Below, piece by piece: positions 1 to 8,231 of a stretch of 64,000 nt of DNA. Within the stretch, counting starts at the first letter, position 1. Every line of letters starts with the position of its first letter. The stretch spans positions 1 through 64,000 of the forward strand of contig CAVSSK010000018.1 in the NCBI GenBank assembly GCA_963730395.1, written 5' to 3'. Source of the stretch: Bog-473 sp963730395. GTDB lineage: Bacteria; Actinomycetota; Acidimicrobiia; Acidimicrobiales; RAAP-2. Made by a program: the position numbers and the translations under genes. A model generated the notes under the pieces. That model saw only the letters and a list, made by a program, of their open reading frames with translations, was not told the DNA's origin and did not search any database.

Positions 1-19
1 GCCTCTACATTGCGAACGT
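1..19 (-). repeat. Truncated tRNA-Ala-derived attachment site (left end of island A)
   Basis: The first 19 bases are identical to part of the tRNA-Ala gene at 18631-18649 (T-arm side through the anticodon loop), then diverge. It is the third copy of this tRNA segment in the window. The rest of the copy lies outside the window. Confidence 0.65.
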
Positions 20-37
20 GTGGCTCTCAGTCTTTTG

Positions 38-66
38 ACCAGGCCCTTTCCGAGGACTTTCCTGGT
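38..66. repeat. Inverted repeat ACCAGG-N17-CCTGGT near the attachment site
   Basis: ACCAGG and CCTGGT flank a 17-bp centre containing TTTCCGAGGACTTT. The same arrangement recurs at 8232-8260 at the same distance from the second tRNA fragment. This suggests a conserved element-end feature such as a recombinase or excisionase site; that role is inference. Confidence 0.4.
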
Positions 67-120
67 AGCGGCGTTTCGATCCCCTCAGCCTCCCTCACGA
101 TCCCTCTCCTTCCCTCTCGA

Positions 121-140
121 TAAGGTCACGTAAGGTCACG
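121..140 (+). repeat. Arm-type tandem repeat, island A left end
   Basis: Two head-to-tail copies of TAAGGTCACG. The identical 20 bp recurs at 8089-8108, near the right end of the same island and in the same orientation. The next island has TAAAGACACG at the matching places. Paired short direct repeats about 80-110 bp from a tRNA core resemble arm-type sites of tyrosine integrases. Confidence 0.5.
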
Positions 141-365
141 CCGGAGAGGCTCTTCTCGGGTCTCTTTCGCCGATCGGTACTCACGTACGAGCGGGATGCT
201 CTCGCAACGCTGAGCGAATCGCTCCGCTGCTCTGTTGGCGACGATCACATTCTCCGGTGACCGCCAGGACATCATCCGACGCCTGATACGCCGTGTCACT
301 TGATGTCTGGCAGACGACGGAATGGCAACGCTCCGTCGGCCAGCAGCCAGGTGATTGCGCTGGCG
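141..365 (-). pseudogene. Excisionase/AlpA-like HTH relic, island A
   Basis: Read on the minus strand, one frame gives AITWLLADGALPFRRLPDI and then a stop. A second frame continues with VTGECDRRQQSSGAIRSAL. Together these resemble the recognition-helix and wing part of excisionase-type HTH domains (typically ...G.LP..RVG.HRR....DV...). A homologous relic with the same order lies at 8335-8580 in island B, where it is less frameshifted. The N-terminal half is not recognisable. An excisionase beside the attachment site would fit an integrative element whose integrase is lost, but the same HTH also occurs in antitoxins. Confidence 0.4.
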
Positions 366-399
366 GAAGATGACGCGCCGCTGGAGATCGATGGTCCTG

Positions 400-2952
400 T
401 TATCCAATCTCGGTTCGCGCGAGCAGCCTCAGCGTCGGGCCAAGCGTCGCCATTCCCACGAGGAGAACGACGAGCCCGAGGATGACACCTACAGATGCCA
501 CGGGTATGTAGGGCATCGAGGAGCCCGCCAGTGCCTTCGACACGGCGACGACTGCGGCGATCTGCGCAGCTGCGCCCAGCACGACACCGACGAGCGTTAT
601 GCCGGCCGCCCGAAGGACCGTCATGGCGAGGAGCTGTCGGGCGGTTGCGCCGACCCTGCGCAGAAGCAAGAGCTCTTCTCGTCCCTGCAGGGTGGCCACG
701 ACAAGGATGTTGACCAGCGCTACAGCGGCGAGCAGTCCAACGAGCGCCAGCAGGAGGTTGTTCGCGTAGGAGGTTTGCGAATTGAGCAGTTCGTACTGGA
801 CGTTCGCCACGGTCCGGCTGCTCACCTGAAGGCCCTGGTACTGCGCCGTGAGAGAGCTGATCGCCGAGCGCAAGGCCATCGGGCTCGCCTGCGGTGTACT
901 GGCGACGAGCACTTCTTCGAGATTGTTCGCACCGAGATGCCCACCCCCAGAAGCCCCGGTCGGGACGAGCACGTCCGCGAAGCCGGCGGAGCGGGAGAAG
1001 ATGGCGGTGATCTTTGCGCGATACGCGGTGCCGTCTGCCAGGTAGGTGGTGATGGTCTGTCCGAGGTGGACGTCCATCGCGCCACTCCCCGCGATCAGAG
1101 TGCTCACGGCGACGTCGCCCGCGCCGAAGTGGGCCAGGTTCCCCTCGGTCACCCCAAGGTTCAACACGGAGCCGATGGGCCCGGGCGTGACGGCCTCGCC
1201 CGAAGCGTTTTCGGCGCCTTGGTACGGAACGTAGACCGTCGTCGGTACGAGACCGATGGCGCCGGTGACGCCGGGCTCGGAGCCGATTGCTCTAAGCACC
1301 GATGGGTTGAGCCCGGGACCGGGCGCGCTGACGACAGCGCTTGCCGCAAGACGCTGGCGGCCTTGCATGGTAGCGGCGTGTATCGCGGTGGCGTCGATGA
1401 TCGAGATGGCGCCGGCGAAGCAGACGGGCAGGGCGATCGCAACGGCGGCGGCCGCCATGCGACGCGAACGAGCTCGGAGGTCGGCACTGGCGAGGCGACC
1501 CGACGTCCCGCCGAGGAGGACGAGCGGCAGATGGAGGATCCGCTCGGCAAGCACCATTAAGTAGGGCCCGAGCAAGGCGATCCCGGCCATGAAGACAAGG
1601 AGTACGAGCAGCGCCTGGTTCTGTTGCTGGGAAGGGTCGGGTTGCTGGAGGGCAACCATGCTGAGCACCGCCCCCCCACCGAGCGCGCCGACGCCGAGGA
1701 CGAGGCGCAAGGAACGCGGGAAGCGCCGCTCGATGCTCGCTTCTTTGAGCGCGGCGGCCGGGCGGATCCGGCTCGCCCGCCGCGCTGCGAAGAGTCCGGC
1801 GAGTTCGGCGACGACCACTGCCGCAGCGATCGAGGGCACAAGCTCCACGGGGCTCGTCCAAGCACGCGCGGAGGGTGGAGCGAACTGGTGGGCGACCAGG
1901 CCACGCACCGAGAGCGATGCGAGCCACGTGCCAGGGAAGTATCCGAGAAATCCGGCAAGGACGCCGAGCGCGGCGAGCTCAACCATGATCATGCGCCGGA
2001 CCTGACCCGGCGTGGCACCGACCGCGCGCAAAAGGGCCGTCGTGCGCGCCCGCTCGGCGACCGAGAAGGCGACGGTGCTCGCGACGACGAAGAGTGAGAT
2101 GGGCACGATAGTCATGCCGGCACCGCCACCGAATAGCGACAGGTTCGACAGGCCGTTCGCAGCGGCGACATCCTCGGCTATCCCCCGGGATCTCCCACTC
2201 AGCACCGAGAGGTGTTGTCCCGAGAGCACCGCGCGCACTCGGGGAGTGAGCTGGGCAGAGGAGACGCCGGGCCGGGCGACGATGCCGATGAGGTCCGCCT
2301 CGCCGGGATGGCCATAGAGGGCCGCGGCTTCAGGATCGGAGAAGAACAGCGTCCAGGTTCCCGCCGGGTCGCCGGCCGGCGCAGCGGCGATGCCCACGAT
2401 GGTGAAGGAAAGGAGCGGCTGGCCGATGAGACGAACCTCGTCGCCGACGCCAAGTCCGGTGGACCTGGCCACACCTCTACCGAGCACGAGCTGGTTCGAA
2501 GCGCTCGGCGCGTGACCCGAAAGAAGCTTGAAGGGCGTGAGTACCGCGCTCTGCCAGCCGTAGCCGGTGAGCGGCTCGGCGCTCGTGCCGGTGGCTACCT
2601 GGCCGTTGGGCAGCGAAAGCGCGACGGGCACCGACTGGTCCGCGACGGCATCGCGTACGCCGGGGATGTTCCCGAGCGCCGTCGCCTTGGTGGCGGGGAC
2701 GCGTCGGTAGCTCGTGAGGGGGAGAATGTCGGTTGTCGCGTCTTGGCCGCTGCCGGAGGTGAACGCGACGTCCGGCTTGCCCGTGACGACGATGGTCGTT
2801 GCTGCGAGGCGCTCGGCTGGGACCGACGCGTTTTTCCCTGCTTCTCCGACCGAGAACGCCCAGGTGACGACCGAGGCGGCGACAGTCAACGCGACGAGGA
2901 TTCCGACGATCGGCGCCGGTCGGTGCCTGAGGGTGGCAAGGAGTTGCCTCAT
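400..2952 (-). CDS. FtsX-family ABC transporter permease (850 aa)
   Basis: A large permease with two FtsX/MacB-type modules. There is an N-terminal membrane segment (about residues 13-35), an extracytoplasmic domain, a three-helix block (about 280-400), a central membrane pair, a second extracytoplasmic domain and a C-terminal helix block (about 720-845). This layout is typical of actinobacterial MacB/LolCDE-like exporters for lipids, peptides or antimicrobials rather than of cell-division FtsX. The start overlaps the stop of the ATPase gene (ATGA), so the two are translationally coupled subunits. The substrate cannot be told from sequence. Control is probably by the TetR regulator at 5048-5668. 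Confidence 0.9.
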   Translation of the reverse strand: MRQLLATLRHRPAPIVGILVALTVAASVVTWAFSVGEAGKNASVPAERLAATTIVVTGKPDVAFTSGSGQDATTDILPLTSYRRVPATKATALGNIPGVRDAVADQSVPVALSLPNGQVATGTSAEPLTGYGWQSAVLTPFKLLSGHAPSASNQLVLGRGVARSTGLGVGDEVRLIGQPLLSFTIVGIAAAPAGDPAGTWTLFFSDPEAAALYGHPGEADLIGIVARPGVSSAQLTPRVRAVLSGQHLSVLSGRSRGIAEDVAAANGLSNLSLFGGGAGMTIVPISLFVVASTVAFSVAERARTTALLRAVGATPGQVRRMIMVELAALGVLAGFLGYFPGTWLASLSVRGLVAHQFAPPSARAWTSPVELVPSIAAAVVVAELAGLFAARRASRIRPAAALKEASIERRFPRSLRLVLGVGALGGGAVLSMVALQQPDPSQQQNQALLVLLVFMAGIALLGPYLMVLAERILHLPLVLLGGTSGRLASADLRARSRRMAAAAVAIALPVCFAGAISIIDATAIHAATMQGRQRLAASAVVSAPGPGLNPSVLRAIGSEPGVTGAIGLVPTTVYVPYQGAENASGEAVTPGPIGSVLNLGVTEGNLAHFGAGDVAVSTLIAGSGAMDVHLGQTITTYLADGTAYRAKITAIFSRSAGFADVLVPTGASGGGHLGANNLEEVLVASTPQASPMALRSAISSLTAQYQGLQVSSRTVANVQYELLNSQTSYANNLLLALVGLLAAVALVNILVVATLQGREELLLLRRVGATARQLLAMTVLRAAGITLVGVVLGAAAQIAAVVAVSKALAGSSMPYIPVASVGVILGLVVLLVGMATLGPTLRLLARTEIG

Positions 2953-3767
2953 CGGAGATCGTCCTCCGAATGCGCCGCTTCCCCGAGGCTCCGCAGGATC
3001 GCGGCGAGCTCGACCGCGTCCGGCGACTCGATTTGGACGACGAGCTTTCCGCGGTCGAGGAGCAAGACCCGGTCCGCTTGGGCGGCAACAGTGGGCTCGT
3101 GGGTCACCACTACGACGGTCTGACGAAGCTCATCCACGGCCTGGCGGAGCAGGCTGACGATCGCCTCGGAGGTGTACGGGTCGAGTGCTGCGGTGGGCTC
3201 GTCGGCGAAGATCACCTCTGGTCGTGCGACCAGCGCCCGGGCGATCGCCACGCGCTGTTGTTGGCCCCCCGACAGCGTTCCGGGAAGGCGCCGCAGCTGG
3301 CCAGCGATGCCGACGCGCTCGGCGAGCTGCTCGACGTGGCGCCGGTCGACGTGACGATGGTCGAGGCGGAGCGGCAACGCGATGTTCTCCGCCACCGAGA
3401 GGCTCGGGACGAGGTTGAACGCCTGGAACACGAAGCCGACTCGCTCGCGACGCAGTATCGACAGCTTGCGCCGGCTCAAGCCGTTGAGGTCGGTACTGCC
3501 GAGGCGCACGGCGCCGGACGTCGGACGGTCAAGGCCCGCGGCAACCTGGAGGAGGGTTGACTTTCCCGAGCCCGAGAGGCCCATGACCGCGCTGAACGAC
3601 GCATGGGGGAACACGGCGGTGACTCCTCGTAATGCCCCAGTGGCACGTCGGCGACGGCCATAGCGCTTCGTGACGTCATCGAGCTTGACCGCGGCACGCG
3701 GCAAGGCGTCACGGGGGTCTCCCTCCACGGTCGATCGGTCCGTCCAGTCCGCGGTTGCAGTCCTCAT
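2949..3767 (-). CDS. ABC transporter ATP-binding protein (MacB/LolD type, 272 aa)
   Basis: ATPase partner of the FtsX permease encoded immediately downstream. Walker A GLSGSGKST is at residues 63-71, the signature LSGGQQQR at 165-172, Walker B VIFADEPT at 185-192 and the switch His at 223. The length is slightly above the usual 220-250 because of an N-terminal extension of about 25 residues. Its ATG overlaps the stop of a short upstream reading frame (ATGA), so translation may be coupled to that leader. Energy-coupling function is secure; the exported substrate is unknown. Confidence 0.93.
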   Translation of the reverse strand: MRTATADWTDRSTVEGDPRDALPRAAVKLDDVTKRYGRRRRATGALRGVTAVFPHASFSAVMGLSGSGKSTLLQVAAGLDRPTSGAVRLGSTDLNGLSRRKLSILRRERVGFVFQAFNLVPSLSVAENIALPLRLDHRHVDRRHVEQLAERVGIAGQLRRLPGTLSGGQQQRVAIARALVARPEVIFADEPTAALDPYTSEAIVSLLRQAVDELRQTVVVVTHEPTVAAQADRVLLLDRGKLVVQIESPDAVELAAILRSLGEAAHSEDDLR

Positions 3768-3844
3768 TGGTCCAGCATCGGGAATCGGCGTCCTCGGACG
3801 GGGAAAGGGTTCGGTTCAGGGTGCAAAGTTGAAGTCGTTGTCAC
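3764..3844 (-). CDS. Short leader reading frame coupled to the ABC ATPase (26 codons)
   Basis: A GTG preceded at proper spacing by GGAG (in GGAGATATAC) opens a 26-codon frame whose TGA overlaps the ATPase ATG. Its first 13 codons match, with one change, the start of the DUF998 gene (4956 downward), because both lie in a 215-bp duplication. It is therefore probably a duplicated 5' end reused as a translational leader rather than a protein with its own function. An in-frame ATG four codons upstream (3856) lacks a clear ribosome binding site. Confidence 0.35.
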   Translation of the reverse strand: MTTTSTLHPEPNPFPVRGRRFPMLDQ

Positions 3845-4020
3845 GTATATCTCCATTTGGTGTTGTTGACTAGGTAAGACTGCGTTTCGTACGAACTGCG
3901 AGGCGACCATTCGCCGCGTGCTACGCGGCGCGGGGTTCAACCGAGGATGAGCAGTCGGGCGACGGATTGTTCCGCTATTTCCTCTACCAAGGCAGGCGAC
4001 GGAAGTCGGGCAGATTCATG
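3806..4020. repeat. 215-bp direct repeat, copy 1
   Basis: About 90% identical by eye to 4918-5132. Each copy holds, from left to right, the 5' end of a minus-strand gene, its upstream region and the 3' end of a TetR gene. The pair flanks the DUF998 gene, so that gene plus one copy looks like the product of a segmental duplication or insertion. Confidence 0.85.
3937..4020 (-). pseudogene. Duplicated 3' fragment of the TetR regulator gene
   Basis: This is the counterpart of the last 28 codons of the intact TetR gene at 5048-5668, including an equivalent stop codon. It has no start and no DNA-binding region. Similarity to the intact gene fades beyond 4020. Confidence 0.6.
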
Positions 4021-4152
4021 TGGCTCCGTCCCTACCGTCTGCTCGTCCGCCCGCCATGACCAAGCCGAACTGTGGGTCGTCTGGCTCGTAACTCACTGTC
4101 CGACCATTCACTGGTTTGCCCCGCCACGAATGGCGTGCAGAAGGACCGGTCT

Positions 4153-4956
4153 CTAGGAGCGGCCCTTCTGCTGCCCGACGTCACGGCTTACCGCATACTG
4201 CAATCTCCCACCGCGCCGCAGGACGCGGATCAAGAAGACCGTCCCAGGCACCGTGACCGCAATGCTTGCCGCCTTTTCGAAGAGACCGGCCGGGCCGTGG
4301 CCAGCCATGGCGACTCCGAATGCGGCAAGGAGTGCCATCATCAGCACGGCCGCAGTACGCAGCCAGGTAGGCCACCCTCGCCAGCCCCGCTCGACGGAGA
4401 GTCGACTGGCGAGGACGAACAGGAACGCAACGGTCGCGATCAGGGCGACGAAGGTCGCCGATGTATGGATCGAACCATGGAGCGTCGCTGAAACCGGGCG
4501 CACCACCCCGATTGGGTATCCCTTAGAGGGATCCTCGACGAAGATGCCGACGATGATCATGCTGAGACCGGCGATACCTTGCAGGACGGGGCCCCAGGTT
4601 GATCCTCGGCCAGGGGCGAGTGTCTTTCGCAATGCCAGTGCGAAGCAGAGGTTGAGGATTCCGAAAACAATGAAGTTCGTGATTTGGACCCAGCCTCCGG
4701 GTCCGAGGCTCAGCGCACTCTCGGGTTGGCGAAAGGCGTTGTACCCAGGGCGAAGGAAGCCGTCGACCCAGACCGTCAGGTTGAAGAGAAGACCGCCGAC
4801 AAGAGCGGCGCTCAACAGAGCTCGGTGAGCGCGCGATCCCGGGGTGAGCAATCGTAGGCGATCGCTTCCCACGCTCGTTCGTGGCGGATCATGTAGTGCA
4901 TCAACGCCGATGGGAGCAGGGTTCGGTTCGGGCTGCAAAGTTGAAGTCGTTGTCAC
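4153..4956 (-). CDS. DUF998 family membrane protein
   Basis: Predicted integral membrane protein of about 267 residues with around six hydrophobic helices, beginning near residue 45 (LLSAALVGGLLFNLTVW). The NAFRQPESALSLG-type region after the first helix fits DUF998 proteins, whose function is unknown. The GTG at 4956 is preferred over the ATG at 4968 because GGAG lies seven bases ahead of it. The gene sits between a TetR regulator and an ABC exporter on the same strand and lies between two copies of a 215-bp repeat. A role in envelope stress or drug response is only suggested by context. Confidence 0.8.
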   Translation of the reverse strand: MTTTSTLQPEPNPAPIGVDALHDPPRTSVGSDRLRLLTPGSRAHRALLSAALVGGLLFNLTVWVDGFLRPGYNAFRQPESALSLGPGGWVQITNFIVFGILNLCFALALRKTLAPGRGSTWGPVLQGIAGLSMIIVGIFVEDPSKGYPIGVVRPVSATLHGSIHTSATFVALIATVAFLFVLASRLSVERGWRGWPTWLRTAAVLMMALLAAFGVAMAGHGPAGLFEKAASIAVTVPGTVFLIRVLRRGGRLQYAVSRDVGQQKGRS

Positions 4957-5132
4957 GTATATCTCCATTTGGGTTGTTGACTAGGTAAGACTGCGTTTCG
5001 TACGGACTGCGAGGCGACCATTCGCGGCGTGCTACGCGGCGCGGGATTCAATCGAGGATGAGCAGTCGGGCGACGGATTGTTCCGCCATTTCCTCTACCG
5101 AGGCAGGCCACGGAAAGTCGGGCTGATTCATG
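4918..5132. repeat. 215-bp direct repeat, copy 2
   Basis: Partner of 3806-4020. It covers the first codons and upstream region of the DUF998 gene and the 3' end of the TetR gene, both intact here, so this copy is probably the parent. Confidence 0.85.
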
Positions 5133-5668
5133 CGGAGAAGCACCAGTCCGTGCAGGTGCGCCCATACTTGGGCAGCAAGATAGAACGGGTCGTCGGTTGC
5201 ACGTGCTCTACCGGCTTCTTGGCATCGTTCTATGGAATGGGCGAGCGCCTGGAATGCGGCATTGGGTTCGGGCGGGTTCGCCGGAGGAGCTTGATGGCTG
5301 AACATGAACCTGTACGGTCCCGGGTACTCAAGCGCGAACCTGCAGTACGTTCGGCAGCGCGCTTGTAGCGCCTCGACCGGGTCGGTGATTGACGCGCTGG
5401 CAATATCTCGCGCCTCGCTGAAGGTAGCGAAGCTTCGCTCGACCACAGCCATCTTCAAGTGCTCAACATCGGCGAAGTGGCGATAGATCGATGGCGCAGC
5501 GATGCCAATCCGGTTGGCAACTGCCCGAAGCGAGAGCTGATCTGCGTCGCCGGACTCTGCGATCAACTCGCTTGCCACGGCGACGATCTCTTCTCGCAGT
5601 CGATCACCTTGGCCACGTGGGTTGCGGCGACGAACCCCGCGAACAGAACCTTGAACTTCAGCAGCCAT
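5048..5668 (-). CDS. TetR/AcrR family transcriptional regulator (206 aa)
   Basis: The N-terminal HTH is clear at about residues 22-70 (LREEIVAVASELIAESG, then LSLRAVANRIGI, then PSIYRHFADVEHLK). The C-terminal ligand domain resembles the WHG-type domain found in TetR regulators. The start was placed at the ATG of MAAEV because the TetR fold begins about 20 residues later and a good promoter lies just upstream. The regulator is encoded ahead of the DUF998 and ABC exporter genes on the same strand and probably controls itself and them. Its 3' end is duplicated at 3937-4020. The inducer is unknown. Confidence 0.9.
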   Translation of the reverse strand: MAAEVQGSVRGVRRRNPRGQGDRLREEIVAVASELIAESGDADQLSLRAVANRIGIAAPSIYRHFADVEHLKMAVVERSFATFSEARDIASASITDPVEALQARCRTYCRFALEYPGPYRFMFSHQAPPANPPEPNAAFQALAHSIERCQEAGRARATDDPFYLAAQVWAHLHGLVLLRMNQPDFPWPASVEEMAEQSVARLLILD

Positions 5669-5695
5669 ATCTACGCTTTCATTGTTAGCTTGTGA

Positions 5696-5727
5696 TGTAA
5701 GTTTACAGTAGAAGTTTAGGTTGTCAA
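5696..5727 (-). promoter_or_regulatory. tetR promoter with overlapping palindromic operator
   Basis: On the minus strand TTGACA (5722-5727) is followed after 16 bp by TAAACT (5700-5705). The palindrome TGTAA-AC-TTACA (5696-5707) overlaps the -10 element, the usual position for TetR self-repression. About 30 bp separate it from the ATG. Binding is inferred from position and symmetry. Confidence 0.5.
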
Positions 5728-6018
5728 ATCCAGTCGCCTGGATGCAGGCTCGTCGATTAAGAGACGCGAAGCCGCACGTGGCAGAGAAACGCGCGTTCCC
5801 CACCGTGACGAACATCCGGCTGCCAACCTTTTCCCGGTGGGCAACCATGGCTGGGTGAGGTGGACTTTCCAATGTCCCGCGAACAATTGACGCCCCCACG
5901 CCCGAGGAGCGATATCCGTAAGCCGGTAATTCTCTCAGCAAGGGATGTGTCGGTATGGCGACGTTACTGATATCCTTGATCCAGATATTCCCTTTGGAAC
6001 GGAGGTGTCGGTCTAAGG
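5728..6018. promoter_or_regulatory. Intergenic region upstream of abiE, candidate AbiEi-binding palindromes
   Basis: No gene is seen here. Close to the abiEi start lie ATATC-N9-GATAT (5970-5988) and TTCC-CTTT-GGAA (5988-5999). AbiEi antitoxins are known to bind inverted repeats at their own promoters, so these are candidate autoregulatory sites. The arms are short and could be chance. Confidence 0.3.
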
Positions 6019-6834
6019 ATGTCGGAATTTGCATCAGGTATCTCGGGGAAGGGCCGGGCCGAGCTCGCAGCGGTGTTCGGTTCGGGCAGCAGGTTCATCA
6101 CGCCCGCCCTCGTCACCGACGTTCTGGGCGTCGATGCTGACTCTGCGGCCAAGCGCCTCTCCCGCTGGGCCGCAGATGGCTGGGTCCGCCGGGTCCGTCG
6201 CGGTATGTACATCGGAGTACCCGTCGAGGCCGCCAACCCCGCCGCATGGTCAGAAGACGCCTTAATCGTGGCCGCGGCGGTGTGGGCTCCTTGCTACTTC
6301 ACCGGCTGGACGTCGGCCAACCATTGGGCACTCACCGATCAGGTGTTCCGCACGACGGTCCTCAAGACGACCGCCAGGGTCCGTTCTTCAAAGGTCAGTC
6401 TCCTCGACCATGCCTACCTAGTCGCCCATGCGACCGAAACCGCCCTGAGCTGGGGAACCAAGAGCGAGTGGCAAGACGGGACCCGACTTCGCTTTGCCGA
6501 CCCAGCACGGACCGTGATCGATGCGCTCGATGACCCAAGACTCGCTGGCGGCATCCGCCACGCAGCTGAGATCACCGATGCCTACCTCGATGAGCATGAT
6601 CCCCTCACCCTCCTCGACTACGGCGACCGCCTCGGGAACCGAGCTGTCTTCAAGCGCCTCGGCTATATCGTCGAAGCACTTGGTCGCGACCGACCCGATC
6701 TGATCACCGCCTGCCAAGCACGCGTCTCTGCTGGCATCTCTGCCCTCGATCCGCAGGGACCCAAAGGCGGTCGACGGTCGATGCGCTGGGGTCTGCGGGT
6801 CAACGTTTCGATCACCCCGGTGGAGCCAGCGTGA
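6019..6834 (+). CDS. abiEi: Type IV toxin-antitoxin antitoxin, AbiEi family (271 aa)
   Basis: An N-terminal winged-helix region at about residues 25-65 (FITPALVTDVLGV, then AAKRLSRWAADGWVRRVRRG) is followed by the AbiEi antitoxin core, including the YFTGWTSANHWALTDQ segment and FADPARTVIDALDDP. In this family the antitoxin represses the operon and counters the nucleotidyltransferase toxin without direct binding. The stop overlaps the GTG of the toxin gene (GTGA), the usual bicistronic order. It is probably an abortive-infection phage defence or island-stabilising module. Confidence 0.9.
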   Translation: MSEFASGISGKGRAELAAVFGSGSRFITPALVTDVLGVDADSAAKRLSRWAADGWVRRVRRGMYIGVPVEAANPAAWSEDALIVAAAVWAPCYFTGWTSANHWALTDQVFRTTVLKTTARVRSSKVSLLDHAYLVAHATETALSWGTKSEWQDGTRLRFADPARTVIDALDDPRLAGGIRHAAEITDAYLDEHDPLTLLDYGDRLGNRAVFKRLGYIVEALGRDRPDLITACQARVSAGISALDPQGPKGGRRSMRWGLRVNVSITPVEPA

Positions 6835-8009
6835 TCCCCAAGCGCGACCTCCAGCAGCTCCGGGCCGAATGGACCCTCGATATCAGCGTCATCGAGAAGG
6901 ACTACGTCCTCGGCTGGCTGCTGGCGGGGATCGCACATCACCCCGCCCTCGCCGAGAGGTGGATATTCAAGGGCGGAACTTGCCTTCGCAAGTGCTACTA
7001 CGAGACGTTCCGGTTCTCCGAAGACCTTGACTTCACCGTCATAGAAGGCGGTGCCGACGAACCCGACGATCTGCAGCGCATCTTCGGGGAGATCGCCGAA
7101 TGGCTCCTCGAGGAGTCAGGGATCGAGCTGATGCTCGACGACCAGTCATTCCAGCGCAGACGGAACCGACGAGGGCGTCCCACCACTCAGGGAAGAATCG
7201 CCTATCAAGGTCCGAACCCACAACCGACGTCACCCAAGGTGAAGCTCGACATCACCACCGATGAAGTCCTCGTCGAACGTCCCGAACTGCGACCCATCGG
7301 ACACCCCTACAGCGATGCGCCTCTGCCAGTGGAAGCCGTAATGTCTTATTCGCTCACCGAATTGTTGGGAGAGAAGCTGCGAGCACTGGCGGAACGCTGC
7401 CGGCCGCGTGATCTCTACGACGTGGTCCACATGCACCGCCACCCAGATCTCATCGGAAGGAGCCAGGCGGTGAGCGCTGTGCTCGCCCGCAAGTGCAGCC
7501 ACGCCGAGATCGACGTTCCGACCATCGACACCATCCGCACGTCGCCGTTCCGAGAGGAGATCGAAGGCGAATGGGAGAACATGCTCGGCCACCAACTCCC
7601 TCGGCCCCTGCCACCTTTCGCCGACTTCTGGTCGACCCTGGACGATGTCTTCGGCTGGCTGGCAGGAACGCTGCGCATCGTCGAGCTGCCCCGAGCTTCG
7701 CTCGGCAAACTTGACTCCGGCTGGGAGGCGCCCAAGGCCATAACATCGTGGAGGCTCGGCGTCCCTCTCGAGTTGCTCCGCTATGCCGGAGTCAACCGCC
7801 TGAAGGTCGACATCGACTACCGAGCCGAGAACGGGCGATGGGGATCACGGCGAGTCGAGCCGTACTCACTGCGCTACACCCAAGACGGCAACCTGATCCT
7901 CTTCGTCGTCAACGATTACGGACAGCTTCGGAGCTACCGAGTCGACCGCATCGCCGGCATCCGTCCAACGACGGTGACCTTCCAGCCCAAATTCCGAGTC
8001 GAGTTCTGA
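6831..8009 (+). CDS. abiEii: Nucleotidyltransferase toxin, AbiEii/AbiGii family (392 aa)
   Basis: The DNA polymerase beta-like active site is present: FKGGTCLRKCYYE (residues 45-57) and FSEDLDFTV, the conserved GG...LRK and SxDLD motifs. The later RPRDLYDVVHMHRH motif is also conserved. AbiEii toxins transfer nucleotides, with tRNA as substrate in studied members, and stop growth. The length fits with a C-terminal extension after about residue 300 that may be a separate substrate-recognition region. The start is a GTG overlapping the antitoxin stop. The key residues look intact, so the pair is probably functional. Confidence 0.9.
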   Translation: MIPKRDLQQLRAEWTLDISVIEKDYVLGWLLAGIAHHPALAERWIFKGGTCLRKCYYETFRFSEDLDFTVIEGGADEPDDLQRIFGEIAEWLLEESGIELMLDDQSFQRRRNRRGRPTTQGRIAYQGPNPQPTSPKVKLDITTDEVLVERPELRPIGHPYSDAPLPVEAVMSYSLTELLGEKLRALAERCRPRDLYDVVHMHRHPDLIGRSQAVSAVLARKCSHAEIDVPTIDTIRTSPFREEIEGEWENMLGHQLPRPLPPFADFWSTLDDVFGWLAGTLRIVELPRASLGKLDSGWEAPKAITSWRLGVPLELLRYAGVNRLKVDIDYRAENGRWGSRRVEPYSLRYTQDGNLILFVVNDYGQLRSYRVDRIAGIRPTTVTFQPKFRVEF

Positions 8010-8088
8010 GTTCGTCACCAGACGGGACCGTGCAACGCATAGAACTGCGCCCAGCTCACATGGCTCGATTCACTCGTCATGTGGCCGA

Positions 8089-8108
8089 TAAGGTCACGTA
8101 AGGTCACG
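8089..8108 (+). repeat. Arm-type tandem repeat, island A right end
   Basis: Identical 20 bp to 121-140, in the same orientation, 57 bp before the tRNA-derived core at 8166. The following GGGATCCCACTT and CCCTCTGACCTGGGC stretch is also shared with the right end of island B (18570-18600). Confidence 0.55.
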
Positions 8109-8165
8109 CCGACGAAGGACGTGACCTGTAGGGGATCCCACTTCAGGCCCTCTGACCTGGGCCTT

Positions 8166-8210
8166 TGGTGGAGGTGAAGGGACTCGAACCCTCGGCCTCT
8201 ACATTGCGAA
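8166..8210 (-). repeat. tRNA-Ala-derived attachment site at the A/B junction
   Basis: These 45 bases are identical to the 3' part of the tRNA-Ala gene (18601-18645), from the encoded CCA end through the anticodon loop. They then diverge into sequence homologous to that following the fragment at position 1. No tRNA 5' half is present, so it is an attachment-site remnant and not a gene. Confidence 0.8.
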
Positions 8211-8231
8211 TGTCTGGTTCTCGGCGTTTTG

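Larger units (their letters stand above)
1..8210. mobile_element. Genomic island A (left member of a tandem at tRNA-Ala)
   Basis: The stretch is bounded on the left by a truncated copy of the tRNA-Ala 3' half (1-19) and on the right by a longer copy (8166-8210). The intact tRNA lies at 18601-18676. A tandem repeat of TAAGGTCACG sits just inside both ends (121-140 and 8089-8108). Cargo is an ABC exporter with its regulator and an AbiE toxin-antitoxin pair. No tyrosine or serine recombinase gene is visible, so mobilisation would need an enzyme in trans or one lost by decay. The left boundary is cut by the window edge. Island status is inferred from the repeats and from the accessory cargo. Confidence 0.6.

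Noticed and set aside
355..1560. Long plus-strand reading frame opposite the FtsX permease
   Set aside because: It is antisense to a clearly recognisable permease, rich in Arg and Gly, and has no domain; it is a GC-skew artefact.
8166..8210. A tRNA gene at the island junction
   Set aside because: Only the 3' half matches tRNA-Ala. The D-arm and acceptor 5' strand are missing and unrelated sequence follows the anticodon loop.
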